From the NCBI RefSeq assembly GCF_001580535.1, contig NZ_LHZA01000155.1, positions 62,001 through 126,000 on the forward strand: DNA of 64,000 nt, in the 5' to 3' direction. This document shows positions 1 through 9,465 of this stretch, in pieces. This DNA is from Acetobacter cerevisiae (GTDB lineage Bacteria; Pseudomonadota; Alphaproteobacteria; Acetobacterales; Acetobacteraceae). How positions within the stretch are numbered: the first letter of the stretch is position 1; each line of letters begins with the position of its first letter. The translations under genes and the position numbers were made by a program. The notes under the pieces were generated by a model. That model was given only the letters and a program-made list of their open reading frames with translations. It did not search any database and was not told the DNA's origin.

Positions 1-1
1 C

Positions 2-769
2 AGCACCCGCCTGACGCATCCGGGCCAGCTGCGCGCCATTCCCAACAATGCGATTCTCCAGCAGCTCGGCTGGTGCGCCAACACGCTGCAAGGACTGGGA
101 GCTGCCGCGCGCCGACACCCGGAAACGTTTGAAAGTTTCAACACCTCCAGCCCGCGCTTCCACCGCGCTCTGGATTTTGCGCGGCATGCCTTAACCAGTT
201 CGGATGACCGGGTTCTGCAATCCGTCATCAATCTGCTGGACCCCAGCTACTGGCTGGACCGCGCCACGGCAGAACCCAAAGCCCCACGCCGGGCGGCTTT
301 TCTCACCGTGATGCAGGATCTGGAAAAACTGAACCTTTCAGCAGACCTGCGCACCATGTTCCGCCGCATTCAGGCAGACCATCTGGCCCTTCGGGAAGCG
401 TGGGAGGATGCCCCGCATGGCGCACCGCTCAACCGCGCCTTGCATGCCATTCGGGTGGCGTTGATTGAGCGCATCTGGATTCTGGCCTGCCGCATTCCCT
501 TCTTCATGCCGCGCGGGGGCTTTAACCGCGATGTCATGATGCAGCAGATCCTGCGTCTGGAAATTCCGGCTGTGCTTAAGGAAATGGTGCATATTTTCCC
601 ATCCGGCACCGTCGCCTCCAACCTTGATTTCTATGAACCCCGCGGCCCGCGGGAGCAGGGCATCTATGAACGCGAGCATCGGGAAATTTTTCTGCCCATG
701 CAGCAGATGTTCGCCCTACTCCGTGAGATCAGCGTTGGCGTCATGCATGACATTGGCGCATTTGGCTAA
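2..769 (+). CDS. ppc: phosphoenolpyruvate carboxylase, C-terminal part (5' end outside window)
   Basis: The reading frame is open from base 2, so this is the last 255 residues of a longer gene. PEP carboxylase adds bicarbonate to PEP to give oxaloacetate, an anaplerotic reaction in the cytoplasm. The segment begins with STRLTHPGQLRAIPNNAILQ, which resembles the conserved LRAIP region of the family, followed by DPSYWLDRA and a helical C-terminus ending in GAFG. This pattern fits the divergent PEP carboxylases of Methylobacterium-type alphaproteobacteria better than the E. coli enzyme, which ends differently. The first methionine, at 308, is internal. The identification rests on recalled family patterns and only one third of the protein is visible, so it is probable rather than certain. 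Confidence 0.62.
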   Translation, partial: STRLTHPGQLRAIPNNAILQQLGWCANTLQGLGAAARRHPETFESFNTSSPRFHRALDFARHALTSSDDRVLQSVINLLDPSYWLDRATAEPKAPRRAAFLTVMQDLEKLNLSADLRTMFRRIQADHLALREAWEDAPHGAPLNRALHAIRVALIERIWILACRIPFFMPRGGFNRDVMMQQILRLEIPAVLKEMVHIFPSGTVASNLDFYEPRGPREQGIYEREHREIFLPMQQMFALLREISVGVMHDIGAFG

Positions 770-910
770 ACAGGGGCACAACCCCACCATGAATGCTTAG
801 CCCGGAACCAAACTCTTCGGGCTGACGTTCAGGCTTGCAGGGCTGACACAGGCTGCGAAGCGTTTTATGCCCCGATTTTTACTGAACCCAGAACAACGGA
901 GTGTGTCCTC

Positions 911-3070
911 ATGACCACCACGACCCCGGACACACAACGAGCCAGGCATCCCGTCCTGAAAATTCTCGGGGGCATCGCGCTCGCACTCCTGCTTCTGATT
1001 CTCTTCTGGTCGTGGGACTGGTTTGTGCCTCTGGTCAATTCCAAAGCCACAGCCCTGCTGCACCGCAAAACCACCATTGCGCATCTGCATGTGCATCTTG
1101 GCCGTGTCACCACAATCAAGGTGGATGACCTGCGGATTGAACAGCCAAAAACCTTCGAAAAAGAAAAAGAGCAGTTTGCGCAGGCCAAAAGCGTGACGGT
1201 TTCGGTCGATGCCTGGTCCTACCTCTGGCACCGTACGCTGCACCTGCCGCTTATTGCACTAGAGCAGCCCACGGCAGACATTATCGCGCTGAAAAACAGC
1301 CTGAACAATTACACTTTTACCGAGGATGGTAAGCCGGCGAAGACACCCACAAAGCAGGATGCTTCCTCCTCAACCAGCCTGCCGGACATCGGGGAGCTGC
1401 GGATTACCGATGGCAACCTGCATGTAAAGTATGACCCGCTGCAGGCCGATATGCAGGTCGCTGTGCAGACCACGCCACCCCAGGGGAATGATCGCGGCAC
1501 TCTACATCTGCAAGCCAAGGGCCGTTACGCGCAGCAGCCTATTACTGCCCGCTTTATTGGCGGAGCCCTGCTGTCCTTTGTTGCCGACAAAGAGCCTTAC
1601 CCTGTTGACCTCACCGTGCAGAACGGCCCCACCACTGCCACGCTGAAAGGCGATGTGGTTCACCCGATGAGCTTTGCAGGGGCGCATCTGAAGCTGCATT
1701 TTGCCGGGCCGGATATGTCCCTGCTCTACCCGCTGACCGGCGTGCCCATTCCGCGCACCCCGGCCTACACCATTACCGGCAATCTGGATTACAGCCAGAA
1801 CCACATCCTCTTTAAAGAGTTTGAGGGCAAAATGGGCACCAGTGACATTGGTGGCACCATTGAACTGGACCCGCATCAGAAGCCCATGAACGTTCAGGCC
1901 GATCTCCATTCCCGTCAGGTTAATCTGGTGGATCTGGGGGGCTTTATTGGTGCCAAGCCAACCGAGACAGCGGCTGAGAAAAAGCAGGATGCCAAAAGCA
2001 AGACTGTCCTGCCGGATACGCCCATCAATATTCCGCGTCTGAACGCCATCAACGCCCACGTCACGTATCATGGGGCCCATATCGAAAATAAGCAGCTACC
2101 GCTTGATAATATCGACACCGAATTCTTCATCACCAATGGTGAAATTGATCTCAAACGCCTGAACTTTGCCGTTGGCCACGGCACGCTGGCCAGTTCCGCA
2201 ACGCTCAAGCCGGATGGCTCCCTGTTTGATACAACCGCCCGGATTGATTTTGCCCGGATTGATCTGGCTCGCGTCATGCAGGCGACAACCAATTCCAAAG
2301 CACGCGGCATTATTGGCGGCCATATGACACTGAAAGCCAAAGGGAATTCCATTGCCAGCCTGATGGCTGCGGGGAATGGTGGCCTTACGTTGGTGCTGGA
2401 TCAGGGTGGCGATATTACCGCCATCCTGCCGGACATTCTGGGCCTGCAGCTGGGCAACGCCATCCTGACGGCTCTCGGACTGCCCGCCCATACAGACATC
2501 AAGTGCTTTATTGCCGATATGCCGCTGAGAAACGGCATTGTTTCCACCAATACGCTCCTGCTGGAAACCGGCGAGGCCCGTACGCTGGGGCGGGGCACAA
2601 TCAACTTCAAGACCAATACGCTGGATTACTCTCTGACCACCCGTTCCCAGAACCCGACCATTGCGTCTCTGCCGGGGGCCTTCAACATTACCGGGGCGAT
2701 CAAATCTCCTACGGTGCTGCCGGGTGCTGAAATTCTGGGGCGTGCCGCTGCCGCCGCTGGCTTGGGGTTTGTCTTCCCACCACTGGCTCTTCTGCCAACC
2801 ATTCAGCTGGGTGTTGGGGATGATTCCCGATGCTCCCGCGCCGTGCAGGCCGTGAATAACAACCCGGCAGCAGGCATTGCGCCGGGCTCCCTTTCCCACG
2901 CCGTCGGCACCAAAGGCAGCGTTGCTCCGGCCAGCCCCCGTCACGCCAACGGCAACCACAAAAAAACGTCTGGCAAAGCACCAGCGACCAAACAGCATGA
3001 AGGCCGTATGACACCCGCTGAAGTCCGGGCTGCGTGGAATGCCAAACTGAAAAAACAGGGCAAGAACTAA
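911..3070 (+). CDS. AsmA family envelope protein
   Basis: A 719-residue protein with one N-terminal membrane anchor (about residues 17-38) followed by a long, beta-rich, Thr/Asn/Gly-rich body, the architecture of AsmA-family proteins. Members are anchored in the inner membrane and reach into the periplasm; they are linked to outer-membrane assembly and lipid transport. The middle (about 280-620) contains the AsmA-type repeats with alternating hydrophobic strands, and the last 60 residues are a basic, low-complexity Ala/Lys/His-rich tail. The ATG is preceded by GGAG about nine bases upstream. It follows the PEP carboxylase gene after 141 bases. A second AsmA protein lies at the other end of the window (63546-64000). 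Family assignment is good; the cargo is unknown. Confidence 0.8.
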   Translation: MTTTTPDTQRARHPVLKILGGIALALLLLILFWSWDWFVPLVNSKATALLHRKTTIAHLHVHLGRVTTIKVDDLRIEQPKTFEKEKEQFAQAKSVTVSVDAWSYLWHRTLHLPLIALEQPTADIIALKNSLNNYTFTEDGKPAKTPTKQDASSSTSLPDIGELRITDGNLHVKYDPLQADMQVAVQTTPPQGNDRGTLHLQAKGRYAQQPITARFIGGALLSFVADKEPYPVDLTVQNGPTTATLKGDVVHPMSFAGAHLKLHFAGPDMSLLYPLTGVPIPRTPAYTITGNLDYSQNHILFKEFEGKMGTSDIGGTIELDPHQKPMNVQADLHSRQVNLVDLGGFIGAKPTETAAEKKQDAKSKTVLPDTPINIPRLNAINAHVTYHGAHIENKQLPLDNIDTEFFITNGEIDLKRLNFAVGHGTLASSATLKPDGSLFDTTARIDFARIDLARVMQATTNSKARGIIGGHMTLKAKGNSIASLMAAGNGGLTLVLDQGGDITAILPDILGLQLGNAILTALGLPAHTDIKCFIADMPLRNGIVSTNTLLLETGEARTLGRGTINFKTNTLDYSLTTRSQNPTIASLPGAFNITGAIKSPTVLPGAEILGRAAAAAGLGFVFPPLALLPTIQLGVGDDSRCSRAVQAVNNNPAAGIAPGSLSHAVGTKGSVAPASPRHANGNHKKTSGKAPATKQHEGRMTPAEVRAAWNAKLKKQGKN

Positions 3071-3076
3071 CCGCAT

Positions 3077-3108
3077 CAGGCAATCGGGCACTCACGCCCG
3101 GTTGCCTG
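3077..3108 (+). terminator. possible terminator hairpin after the AsmA gene
   Basis: Arms 3077-3089 and 3096-3108 pair over 13 positions with one T-G wobble around a six-base loop, starting seven bases after the AsmA stop codon. No T-run follows, so it may be a Rho-dependent end or an mRNA-stabilising hairpin rather than an intrinsic terminator. Confidence 0.4.
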
Positions 3109-3322
3109 AGCCTGCTCTCCAGCCGCCTCTCAATGCGGCTTATATTTTCCCATTACAGAGATGATGTTCCGCAGGCGCTCAGATTGTTTTGAAACCCTGA
3201 GCGCTTAGCCTTCCCCACAGTCTGGTGCTGGCCGAACACGCCGTCTTATTCTGAGCAGGAAGCCTCCCCTGCTCGCTTCCGGGTCAGTCAGGGCTCAGGG
3301 GCTCACAACCCATTTCACATGT

Positions 3323-3385
3323 CAGTGCCAGTGCCAGTGCCAGTGCCAGTGCCAGTGCCAGTGCCAGTGCCAGTGCCAGTGCCAG
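3323..3385. repeat. tandem hexamer repeat (CAGTGC)10
   Basis: Ten perfect copies of CAGTGC run from 3323 to 3382, followed by a partial copy (CAG). It is non-coding and lies between the AsmA gene and the convergent fusA terminator. Perfect short repeats of this length usually vary in copy number by replication slippage. Confidence 0.95.
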
Positions 3386-3417
3386 ATCGGGCCACGTCTC
3401 TCCTGCCCTGTAAACAC

Positions 3418-3447
3418 AAAAAAGCCGCCTCGTGATGAGGCGGCTTT
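3418..3447 (-). terminator. intrinsic terminator of fusA (probably bidirectional)
   Basis: An 11-bp stem (3421-3431 with 3437-3447) around a five-base loop is followed on the minus strand by six T residues (A-run 3418-3423 on the plus strand). It lies 33 bases downstream of the fusA stop. The T-run on the plus strand means it may also stop transcription arriving from the AsmA side. Confidence 0.88.
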
Positions 3448-3480
3448 TCTGTATCCGAAGATAATCCCGGAGAGGATGGC

Positions 3481-5568
3481 TTATTTGGACTGAGCCATGA
3501 TCTCTTCTGCCACGTTGCGCGGCACGGGGTCGTAGTGATGGAACTGCATGGTGAAGGACGCACGGCCCTTCGTCATGGAGCGCAGGTGAGAAATGTAACC
3601 GAACATTTCTTTCAGCGGCACATGAGAGCGAACCATAACCGTGGAACCGGAGGTTTCCTGGCTCTGGATCATACCACGACGACGGTTGATATCACCCACA
3701 ACGTCACCAACGTGATCGTTCGGGGTGGTCACTTCCACGTCCATGATCGGTTCCAGAATAACCGGACCAGCCTGTTTCATACCTTCACGGAAGCAAGCCT
3801 TAGCCGCGATTTCGAACGCCAGAGCGGACGAGTCAACGTCATGGTACTTACCGTCAAGCAGCGTGAACTTGAAGTCGACGGTCGGGAAGCCTGCCAGCAC
3901 GCCGGTAGAGGCCTGCATACGGATGCCTTTTTCGACCGCAGGAATGTATTCCTTCGGCACGGTGCCGCCAACGACCTTGTTCTCGAAGTGAATGTCTTCG
4001 TTCCGCTCAAGCGGCTCGAAAGCAATTTTCACTTCTGCGAACTGACCGGAACCACCAGACTGCTTTTTATGCGTGTAGGTTTCGGTGTGCGGCTTGGAGA
4101 TGGTTTCACGATAGGCCACCTGCGGTGCACCGACGTTTGCATCCACACCATATTCACGACGCAGACGGTCGATGATGATGTCGAGGTGCAGTTCGCCCAT
4201 GCCGGACAGAATGGTCTGACCCGTTTCCTGATCCGTCTTCAGCTGCAGGGAAGGATCTTCACTGGCCAGCTTCTGCAGAGCCAGCGTCATCTTTTCCACG
4301 CCGTCTTTGGTTTTCGGCTCAACGGAGATGTCGATAACCGGGATCGGGAAGCTCATACGTTCCAGAACAACCGGATCAGCCGGATCAGCCAGCGTATCAC
4401 CCGTCTGAGAGTCTTTCAGACCCACGAACGCAGCAATATCACCAGCATGAACTTCCGTCAGTTCTTCACGCTTGTCAGCATGCATCTGGTAGATACGGCC
4501 GATACGTTCCTTGTGGCCCTTCGTGGTGTTCAGAACGGTATCACCGGTCTTCAGCACACCACGATAGACGCGCACGAAGGTCAGCGTGCCGTATTTGTCG
4601 TTGATGATCTTAAAGGCCAGACCAGCGAACTTGCCATCGGGATCAACCGGGATGATGGGCTGAGCGGCTTCGTCTTCTTCTTCACCTTCCGGCGGAGCGC
4701 AACGGATGCCTTCAACGTCGTCAGGAGCCGGCAGGAAGTCGATCACTGCGTCGAGCAGCGGCTGAACGCCTTTGTTTTTGAAGGCCGTGCCACACAGAAC
4801 CGGGCGGAACTCACCAGAGATGGTGCCCTTCTTGATGCAGCGCTTCAGCGTCTCAATGGAGACTTCGCCCTTTTCGAAGTATTCTTCCATTGCTGCGTCA
4901 TCAACAGCCAGAGCTGTATCGAGCAGGTTCTGGCGTGCTTCAGCAGCCTTTTCCTTCAGGTCGGCCGGAATTTCCTCATCGTGGAACTTCGCACCCAGCT
5001 CACCACCTTCCCAGATGATGGCTTTCATCTCGATCAGATCGACAACGCCAACAAACTGGTCTTCAGCGCCAATCGGGAGCTGCAGCGGGATCGCAACGAT
5101 GTCCAGCTTTTCCTTCAGCGTGTCGAATGCACGGTAGAAGTTCGCGCCGGTACGGTCGAGCTTGTTGATGAAGATGATGCGCGGAACTTTGTAGCGGTCA
5201 GCCAGACGCCAGTTGGTTTCGGACTGCGGCTGAACACCGGCCACACCTTCAATGATGAACACGGCGCCATCGAGCACGCGCAGGGAGCGGTTCACTTCGA
5301 TGTTGAAGTCGATGTGTCCGGGGGTGTCGATGATGTTGATGCGGTGGTCGTTCCACACGCAGGTCACAGCAGCGGAGGTAATGGTAATACCACGCTCACG
5401 TTCCTGCGCCATGTAGTCGGTCGTGGTGTTACCGTCGTGCACTTCACCAATTTTGTGAGATACGCCGGTATAATACAGGATACGCTCGGTCGTGGTTGTC
5501 TTGCCCGCGTCAATATGCGCGGTGATCCCGATATTACGGATCTTCGAAAGTTCGGATTTGGCGGACAC
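3481..5568 (-). CDS. fusA: elongation factor G
   Basis: EF-G, 695 residues, the GTPase that drives ribosomal translocation and, with ribosome recycling factor, splits post-termination ribosomes. The G-domain motifs are plain: P-loop AHIDAGKT (17-24), DTPGH (81-85) and NKLD (135-138). The remaining length matches domains II-V of the standard single-chain factor. The ATG follows a strong Shine-Dalgarno (CTGGAGGT on the minus strand). It lies 215 bases after rpmB on the same strand and has its own terminator at 3418-3447. The usual neighbours rpsL, rpsG and tuf are not here, so this copy is separate from the str operon, at least within the window. Confidence 0.98.
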   Translation of the reverse strand: MSAKSELSKIRNIGITAHIDAGKTTTTERILYYTGVSHKIGEVHDGNTTTDYMAQERERGITITSAAVTCVWNDHRINIIDTPGHIDFNIEVNRSLRVLDGAVFIIEGVAGVQPQSETNWRLADRYKVPRIIFINKLDRTGANFYRAFDTLKEKLDIVAIPLQLPIGAEDQFVGVVDLIEMKAIIWEGGELGAKFHDEEIPADLKEKAAEARQNLLDTALAVDDAAMEEYFEKGEVSIETLKRCIKKGTISGEFRPVLCGTAFKNKGVQPLLDAVIDFLPAPDDVEGIRCAPPEGEEEDEAAQPIIPVDPDGKFAGLAFKIINDKYGTLTFVRVYRGVLKTGDTVLNTTKGHKERIGRIYQMHADKREELTEVHAGDIAAFVGLKDSQTGDTLADPADPVVLERMSFPIPVIDISVEPKTKDGVEKMTLALQKLASEDPSLQLKTDQETGQTILSGMGELHLDIIIDRLRREYGVDANVGAPQVAYRETISKPHTETYTHKKQSGGSGQFAEVKIAFEPLERNEDIHFENKVVGGTVPKEYIPAVEKGIRMQASTGVLAGFPTVDFKFTLLDGKYHDVDSSALAFEIAAKACFREGMKQAGPVILEPIMDVEVTTPNDHVGDVVGDINRRRGMIQSQETSGSTVMVRSHVPLKEMFGYISHLRSMTKGRASFTMQFHHYDPVPRNVAEEIMAQSK

Positions 5569-5783
5569 GAAAACCTCCAGAAAACAGGTCAGGCGCGACA
5601 GGAAACCCTTCGCGCCTGTGGCTACCGAACACCGTGCTGATCCTATTTAAATTCAGGAAGCCCGGCTGCCGGAAACCGGCCGATAGACGAAAGTGCCTGA
5701 CACCCTGCCAGACACCTGCACAGCAAATCCGGACCGTCAGTTTATGACCGGCCCGGATCCACCGCAGTTAGGAAACCCCTGAA

Positions 5784-6089
5784 TCAGGCGCCAGCGGCAG
5801 CCTGTTTTTTAGCCTGAGCGCGCAGAACGCGGCGCTTCACGACCTGGGCTTCTTCCGGCAGCTTGCGGTTAGGCGTGCTGATCAGGAAGGCATCGAGGCC
5901 ACCATTGTGTTCAATGGTGCGCAGGCCACGGGTGCTGACGCGCATGTGCACGGGAGCGCCCAGGATGTCGGACATCAGGGATGCTTCCTGCAGGTTGGGC
6001 AGGAAACGGCGACGGCTTTTGTTGTTGGCGTGACTGACGTTGTTTCCGGTCAGAACGCCTTTGCCGGTAATCTGGCAGCGACGGGACAT
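5784..6089 (-). CDS. rpmB: 50S ribosomal protein L28 (bL28)
   Basis: A 101-residue basic protein opening with [20 protein letters not shown], the hallmark start of bacterial L28, followed by the [11 protein letters not shown] segment and [15 protein letters not shown]. Its length is typical of alphaproteobacterial L28. It lacks the full set of zinc-binding cysteines found in some L28 proteins; only one Cys (position 5) is visible. The ATG is preceded by a purine-rich AAGGATGA element. It lies 114 bases after a small conserved gene (6204-6515) on the same strand, with fusA downstream. Confidence 0.97.
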   Translation of the reverse strand: MSRRCQITGKGVLTGNNVSHANNKSRRRFLPNLQEASLMSDILGAPVHMRVSTRGLRTIEHNGGLDAFLISTPNRKLPEEAQVVKRRVLRAQAKKQAAAGA

Positions 6090-6203
6090 TGTCTCATCCT
6101 TGTCTTAGGTATCAAACAGAGGGCCGAGACAATTTGCCCGGCGACCACATTCAGGATTGGCGCGGCTTATGGCTGAGCAAGCGCCTTCCGTCAAGGGTTG
6201 ACC

Positions 6204-6515
6204 TCAGGCTTTCTCACTTTCCGGGTCGGTCTGTGCCTGTGTTGCAGCATGAATCTCGCCCGTACGCACGCTGTTTGCTGCGGAGTCGAGAATATGCAGG
6301 ATGGTCTCCTTATCCATGCTGCGGGCCAGCAGACCCAGAGAACCGCCCAGCAGCGCTGAGGCAATGGCCAGCGGCGGGTGATTCTCCTTGAGCAGATGCT
6401 CCATGGCGCTTTCAATCACCATGGCGCAGCGGGCCAGATCTTCCGGCACGCCCGGCATCTCTTCCGATGTGGTTTCTGCGGGCGTGTTTCCAGCTGTATC
6501 CGTCATGCGTTTCAT
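6204..6515 (-). CDS. conserved small protein of unknown function
   Basis: A 103-residue acidic protein that I do not recognise. The central part (about 25-80) is predicted helical, with a Gly/Ala/Leu-rich segment (ALLGGSLGLLARSMDK) that could be a packed helix rather than a membrane span. The ends are Thr/Glu-rich and probably disordered. The ATG at 6515 has AAGGAAG just upstream; a second ATG three codons in is possible. It lies 83 bases after the ABC exporter and 114 bases before rpmB, all on the minus strand, so co-transcription is likely. No function can be assigned. Confidence 0.65.
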   Translation of the reverse strand: MKRMTDTAGNTPAETTSEEMPGVPEDLARCAMVIESAMEHLLKENHPPLAIASALLGGSLGLLARSMDKETILHILDSAANSVRTGEIHAATQAQTDPESEKA

Positions 6516-6598
6516 CTTCCTTCAGTTTCTCAGGCACCGGCTGGAAGGCCGATGCTGTATCCGATTCGCCAGAACAGCCTGACAGGCGGGGTGCTCCC

Positions 6599-8425
6599 CT
6601 ACCCGGCAATCCGTTCTGCAATTCCTTCCGCCCCCTGGGCTGCCCACATGGCGGCATACTGGCCGCCAGACGCCAGCAGAGCCTCATGCGTGCCGCGTTC
6701 CAGCACACGCCCCTGACCCATCACCAGAATTTCGTCCGCATCCACAATGGTGGACAGGCGGTGTGCAATCACCAGCGTCGTGCGGGAGGCAGAGACAGCT
6801 TTCAAAGCCGCCTGAATCTCTTGTTCCGTATGTGTGTCCAACGCACTCGTAGCCTCGTCAAGCACAAGAACGCGAGGGTCTTTTAAAAGTGTTCGGGCAA
6901 TCGCAACGCGCTGCTTTTCCCCGCCCGACAACTTCAGGCCACGTTCCCCCACCTGCGTCTGGTATCCGTCTGGCAGAGACATGATGAAATCATGAATCTG
7001 CGCCAGCCGCGCCGCCTGCTCCACATCGGCCAGAGAGGCCCCCAGACGCCCGTAGGCGATGTTGTAGCCAATCGTCTCGTTAAACAGCACGGTATCCTGC
7101 GGGACCACGCCAATAGCGGCCCGCAGGTCCTCCTGCCGGTAGTCCCGCACGTTATGCCCATCCACCAGCACTGCACCGGACCAGACATCATAAAACCGGA
7201 ACAGCAGTCGGCTGATGGTGGACTTCCCGGCCCCGGTGGACCCGACAATAGCGACCTTCTTGCCGGGAGCCGCCACAAAGCTGACGCCGTGCAGAATTTC
7301 ACGATCAGGCCCGTACCCAAACCGGACATCCCGGAACTCAACCTGAGCCGGAGCGGAGTCCGCAAGGCGGGTGGCAATCGGTAGCGGATTTTCCGGGTCC
7401 GCCACTTCCACATTCTCTTCAATCAGGCCGAACATCTGCTCCAGATCCACCATGGCCGTCCGGATGGCGGAATAGACAGAGCCCAAAAAGTTCAACGGCC
7501 CATACAGCTGAAGCAGGTAGGTGTTGATCATGACAAACTGACCAACGCTGATGCGTCCGGCCTCAACATCACGCCCGGCAAGCAGCATGATCAGCGTGAG
7601 CGCCACCGCGATAATGGCGGCCTGCCCGAAGTTGAGCAGCCCAAGAGAATACTGGGTTTTCCGGGCGGCCTGCTCATAACGGGCCTGGGCATTGTCATAG
7701 CGTTCGGCCTCATGGGCCTCGTTACCGAAATATTTGACGGTCTCGTAATTCAGCAGGCTATCCAGCGCCTTGCCGCTTGCCTCGGTATTGGTCTCATTCA
7801 TCCGCCGCCGGATGCCCAGCCTCCACGAGGTAAACATCACGGTAAAGCCGATATAGGCGGCGATCATCAGCACCATCAGGCTGACATACCGCCAGTCAAA
7901 CACCCGCCAGATCACCACAACCACCAGCAGAGCCTGCAGAATGGTGGGGGAGATGGACATGCCCATCCGCAGCAGGGTTTCAACCCCCTCCGTGCCGCGT
8001 TCTATGGCCCGCGTGACGCCCCCTGTGCGCCGGTCCAGATGGAACCGCAGAGAGAGCTTGTGCATGTGCTGAAAGCTGCGGAACGCCGCCTGCCGTGCCA
8101 CCCGGAACCTGACCGGAGCAAACAGGGAATCCCTCAGGTTGGTCAGGGCAGCGGAGATCAGCCTGATCAGCCCGTAGCCCAGGATAAGGGCAACCGGAGC
8201 CATAGCCAGACTGCCGGGGTGCGAGAGCCGATCCACCACCCGGCTGTAGGCCATCGGCACAGCCAGTGTTGCGAGTTCTCCCCCCACCAGCACCAGAAGT
8301 ACCAGCACGACGCGCCACCTCAGCCCGCTGTTTTCACGCGGCCAGAGATACGGGAGAAGACGGGAAAGCGTGACCGAAGCCGGCTGTTTCAGCTGCCCCG
8401 ACGGAGAACGATTACGTGGAGACAT
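6599..8425 (-). CDS. Atm1-type ABC transporter, fused membrane and ATPase domains
   Basis: A 608-residue half-transporter of the ABCB/Atm1 class. Six membrane helices occupy about residues 37-325, and the ATPase domain holds Walker A GSTGAGKST (395-403), the signature LSGGEKQR (499-506) and Walker B VLVLDEATSALD. Atm1-type exporters move glutathione-linked cargo, such as glutathione persulfide or metal conjugates, from cytoplasm to periplasm and confer metal tolerance in alphaproteobacteria; the mitochondrial relatives serve Fe-S export. The segment YFGNEAHEAERYDNA is typical of this subfamily. I place the start at the ATG at 8425 because the 27 codons upstream look non-coding. A divergent Nudix gene starts at 8554. 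Confidence 0.86.
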   Translation of the reverse strand: MSPRNRSPSGQLKQPASVTLSRLLPYLWPRENSGLRWRVVLVLLVLVGGELATLAVPMAYSRVVDRLSHPGSLAMAPVALILGYGLIRLISAALTNLRDSLFAPVRFRVARQAAFRSFQHMHKLSLRFHLDRRTGGVTRAIERGTEGVETLLRMGMSISPTILQALLVVVVIWRVFDWRYVSLMVLMIAAYIGFTVMFTSWRLGIRRRMNETNTEASGKALDSLLNYETVKYFGNEAHEAERYDNAQARYEQAARKTQYSLGLLNFGQAAIIAVALTLIMLLAGRDVEAGRISVGQFVMINTYLLQLYGPLNFLGSVYSAIRTAMVDLEQMFGLIEENVEVADPENPLPIATRLADSAPAQVEFRDVRFGYGPDREILHGVSFVAAPGKKVAIVGSTGAGKSTISRLLFRFYDVWSGAVLVDGHNVRDYRQEDLRAAIGVVPQDTVLFNETIGYNIAYGRLGASLADVEQAARLAQIHDFIMSLPDGYQTQVGERGLKLSGGEKQRVAIARTLLKDPRVLVLDEATSALDTHTEQEIQAALKAVSASRTTLVIAHRLSTIVDADEILVMGQGRVLERGTHEALLASGGQYAAMWAAQGAEGIAERIAG

Positions 8426-8553
8426 ACCGTCGCATGTGACACGCCTCCACAATTTTGCAACCCCGAGACATCTTGCCTCTCCCCTGCATACGCCGGATAA
8501 ACACATACGCCTTGTGCGTTTATGGTCTCATTCAAGCACGACTGGATTTTCCG

Positions 8554-9438
8554 ATGCCTTCGGACGATACGCCCTTCCTTCGTCATCTCAGGCAATGCAA
8601 CACCGCCGTCGTGCCCGGTGCGCGCTTTCCGTTTTCTCTGGGCGGTAAGGCCGCAGGGTGGATTGCCCCAGGCCTGACCGACGCGCTGGAGCAGCGTGGC
8701 CTTGGCTCCCGCGTGCAGGGTTTTGCCTTACCCAACCCGGCGGATCTGGAACCGTTGGGAGAAGCGCTGGCACGGGAAGGCGTTTATCGCTCCCACCATG
8801 AACTGTTTGATGTAATGGCCGATGTGGACCAGCCCGTGCTGGCCCGCATTGACCGTGGCGCCCTGCCCCTGTTCGGGCTGGTAGCGGCTGGCGTGCATCT
8901 GAATGGCTTAGTGCGGAAGGCAGACGGTCTTTACCTGTGGACAGGCCGCAGAGCCGCCAACAAACGGCTGGATCCGAGCAAGCTGGACCATCTGGTTGCT
9001 GGTGGCGTTCCAGCTGGTCATACGCCGTCGGAAGCGCTGTTAAAGGAAGCAGCGGAAGAAGCCAGTATTCAGGAAGACTTGGCATCGCAGGCGCAGCAGG
9101 TCGGTCGTATTGTCTATGCGCTGGACCGGCCAGAAGGGCTGCGGCGCGACATTCTGTATTGCTACGACCTGTTCCTGCCCGAAAGCTTCTCACCCGTTGC
9201 AGCGGACGGTGAAGTGGAATCCTTCCATCTGATGCCGCTGGCCGAAGTTTACAAACTGGTGCGGGATACGGACGAGTTCAAATTCAACGTTAATCTTGTG
9301 CTGATCGACCTGTTCCTGCGCAACGGCCTGATTGACCCGCAATCAGCCGAAGGCCGCCAGCTGCGGGATGGACTGACACACGGCCTCTCGCCCGCCAGCC
9401 CGGGCCATAAAGCCGCTCTGGCACCTGCCGCCCCCTGA
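8554..9438 (+). CDS. Nudix hydrolase with DUF4743-type N-terminal domain
   Basis: A 294-residue protein. The first half (about 10-115) resembles the DUF4743 domain found before a Nudix domain in Tnr3-like proteins, and the second half is a Nudix fold with its box at about 150-172 (AGGVPAGHTPSE...LLKEAAEEASI). The box is divergent: the Glu of GX5E is a His, the Arg of REUXEE is a Lys and the last Gly is a Ser, while the EE pair is kept. Plant and yeast relatives hydrolyse damaged (oxidised) thiamine diphosphate, so a metabolite clean-up role is plausible. The ATG at 8554 is chosen because the 33 upstream codons look unlike the family. It converges on glnD with a 27-base gap. Confidence 0.82.
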   Translation: MPSDDTPFLRHLRQCNTAVVPGARFPFSLGGKAAGWIAPGLTDALEQRGLGSRVQGFALPNPADLEPLGEALAREGVYRSHHELFDVMADVDQPVLARIDRGALPLFGLVAAGVHLNGLVRKADGLYLWTGRRAANKRLDPSKLDHLVAGGVPAGHTPSEALLKEAAEEASIQEDLASQAQQVGRIVYALDRPEGLRRDILYCYDLFLPESFSPVAADGEVESFHLMPLAEVYKLVRDTDEFKFNVNLVLIDLFLRNGLIDPQSAEGRQLRDGLTHGLSPASPGHKAALAPAAP

Positions 9439-9465
9439 GGGCATGGCAGGCCCCGCATTCCGGCC

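Larger units (their letters stand above)
3071..3417. other. non-coding stretch with several hairpins and a hexamer repeat
   Basis: No supportable gene lies between the AsmA gene and the fusA terminator. The stretch holds a 13-bp hairpin (3077-3108), a second with arms 3175-3182 and 3197-3204, a third with arms 3253-3259 and 3268-3274, and then the hexamer repeat at 3323-3385. None of the three hairpins is followed by a clear T-run. The short open frame running through the repeat encodes only a Gly-Thr polymer and is not a credible gene. Confidence 0.6.

Noticed and set aside
3315-3563. A frame encoding a Gly-Thr polymer through the hexamer repeat
   Set aside because: It is a translation of the repeat and of antisense fusA; no credible protein.
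3535-5640. A 701-residue open frame opposite fusA
   Set aside because: It is the reverse shadow of the well-supported fusA gene; composition is His/Arg/Phe-rich and no family pattern is visible.
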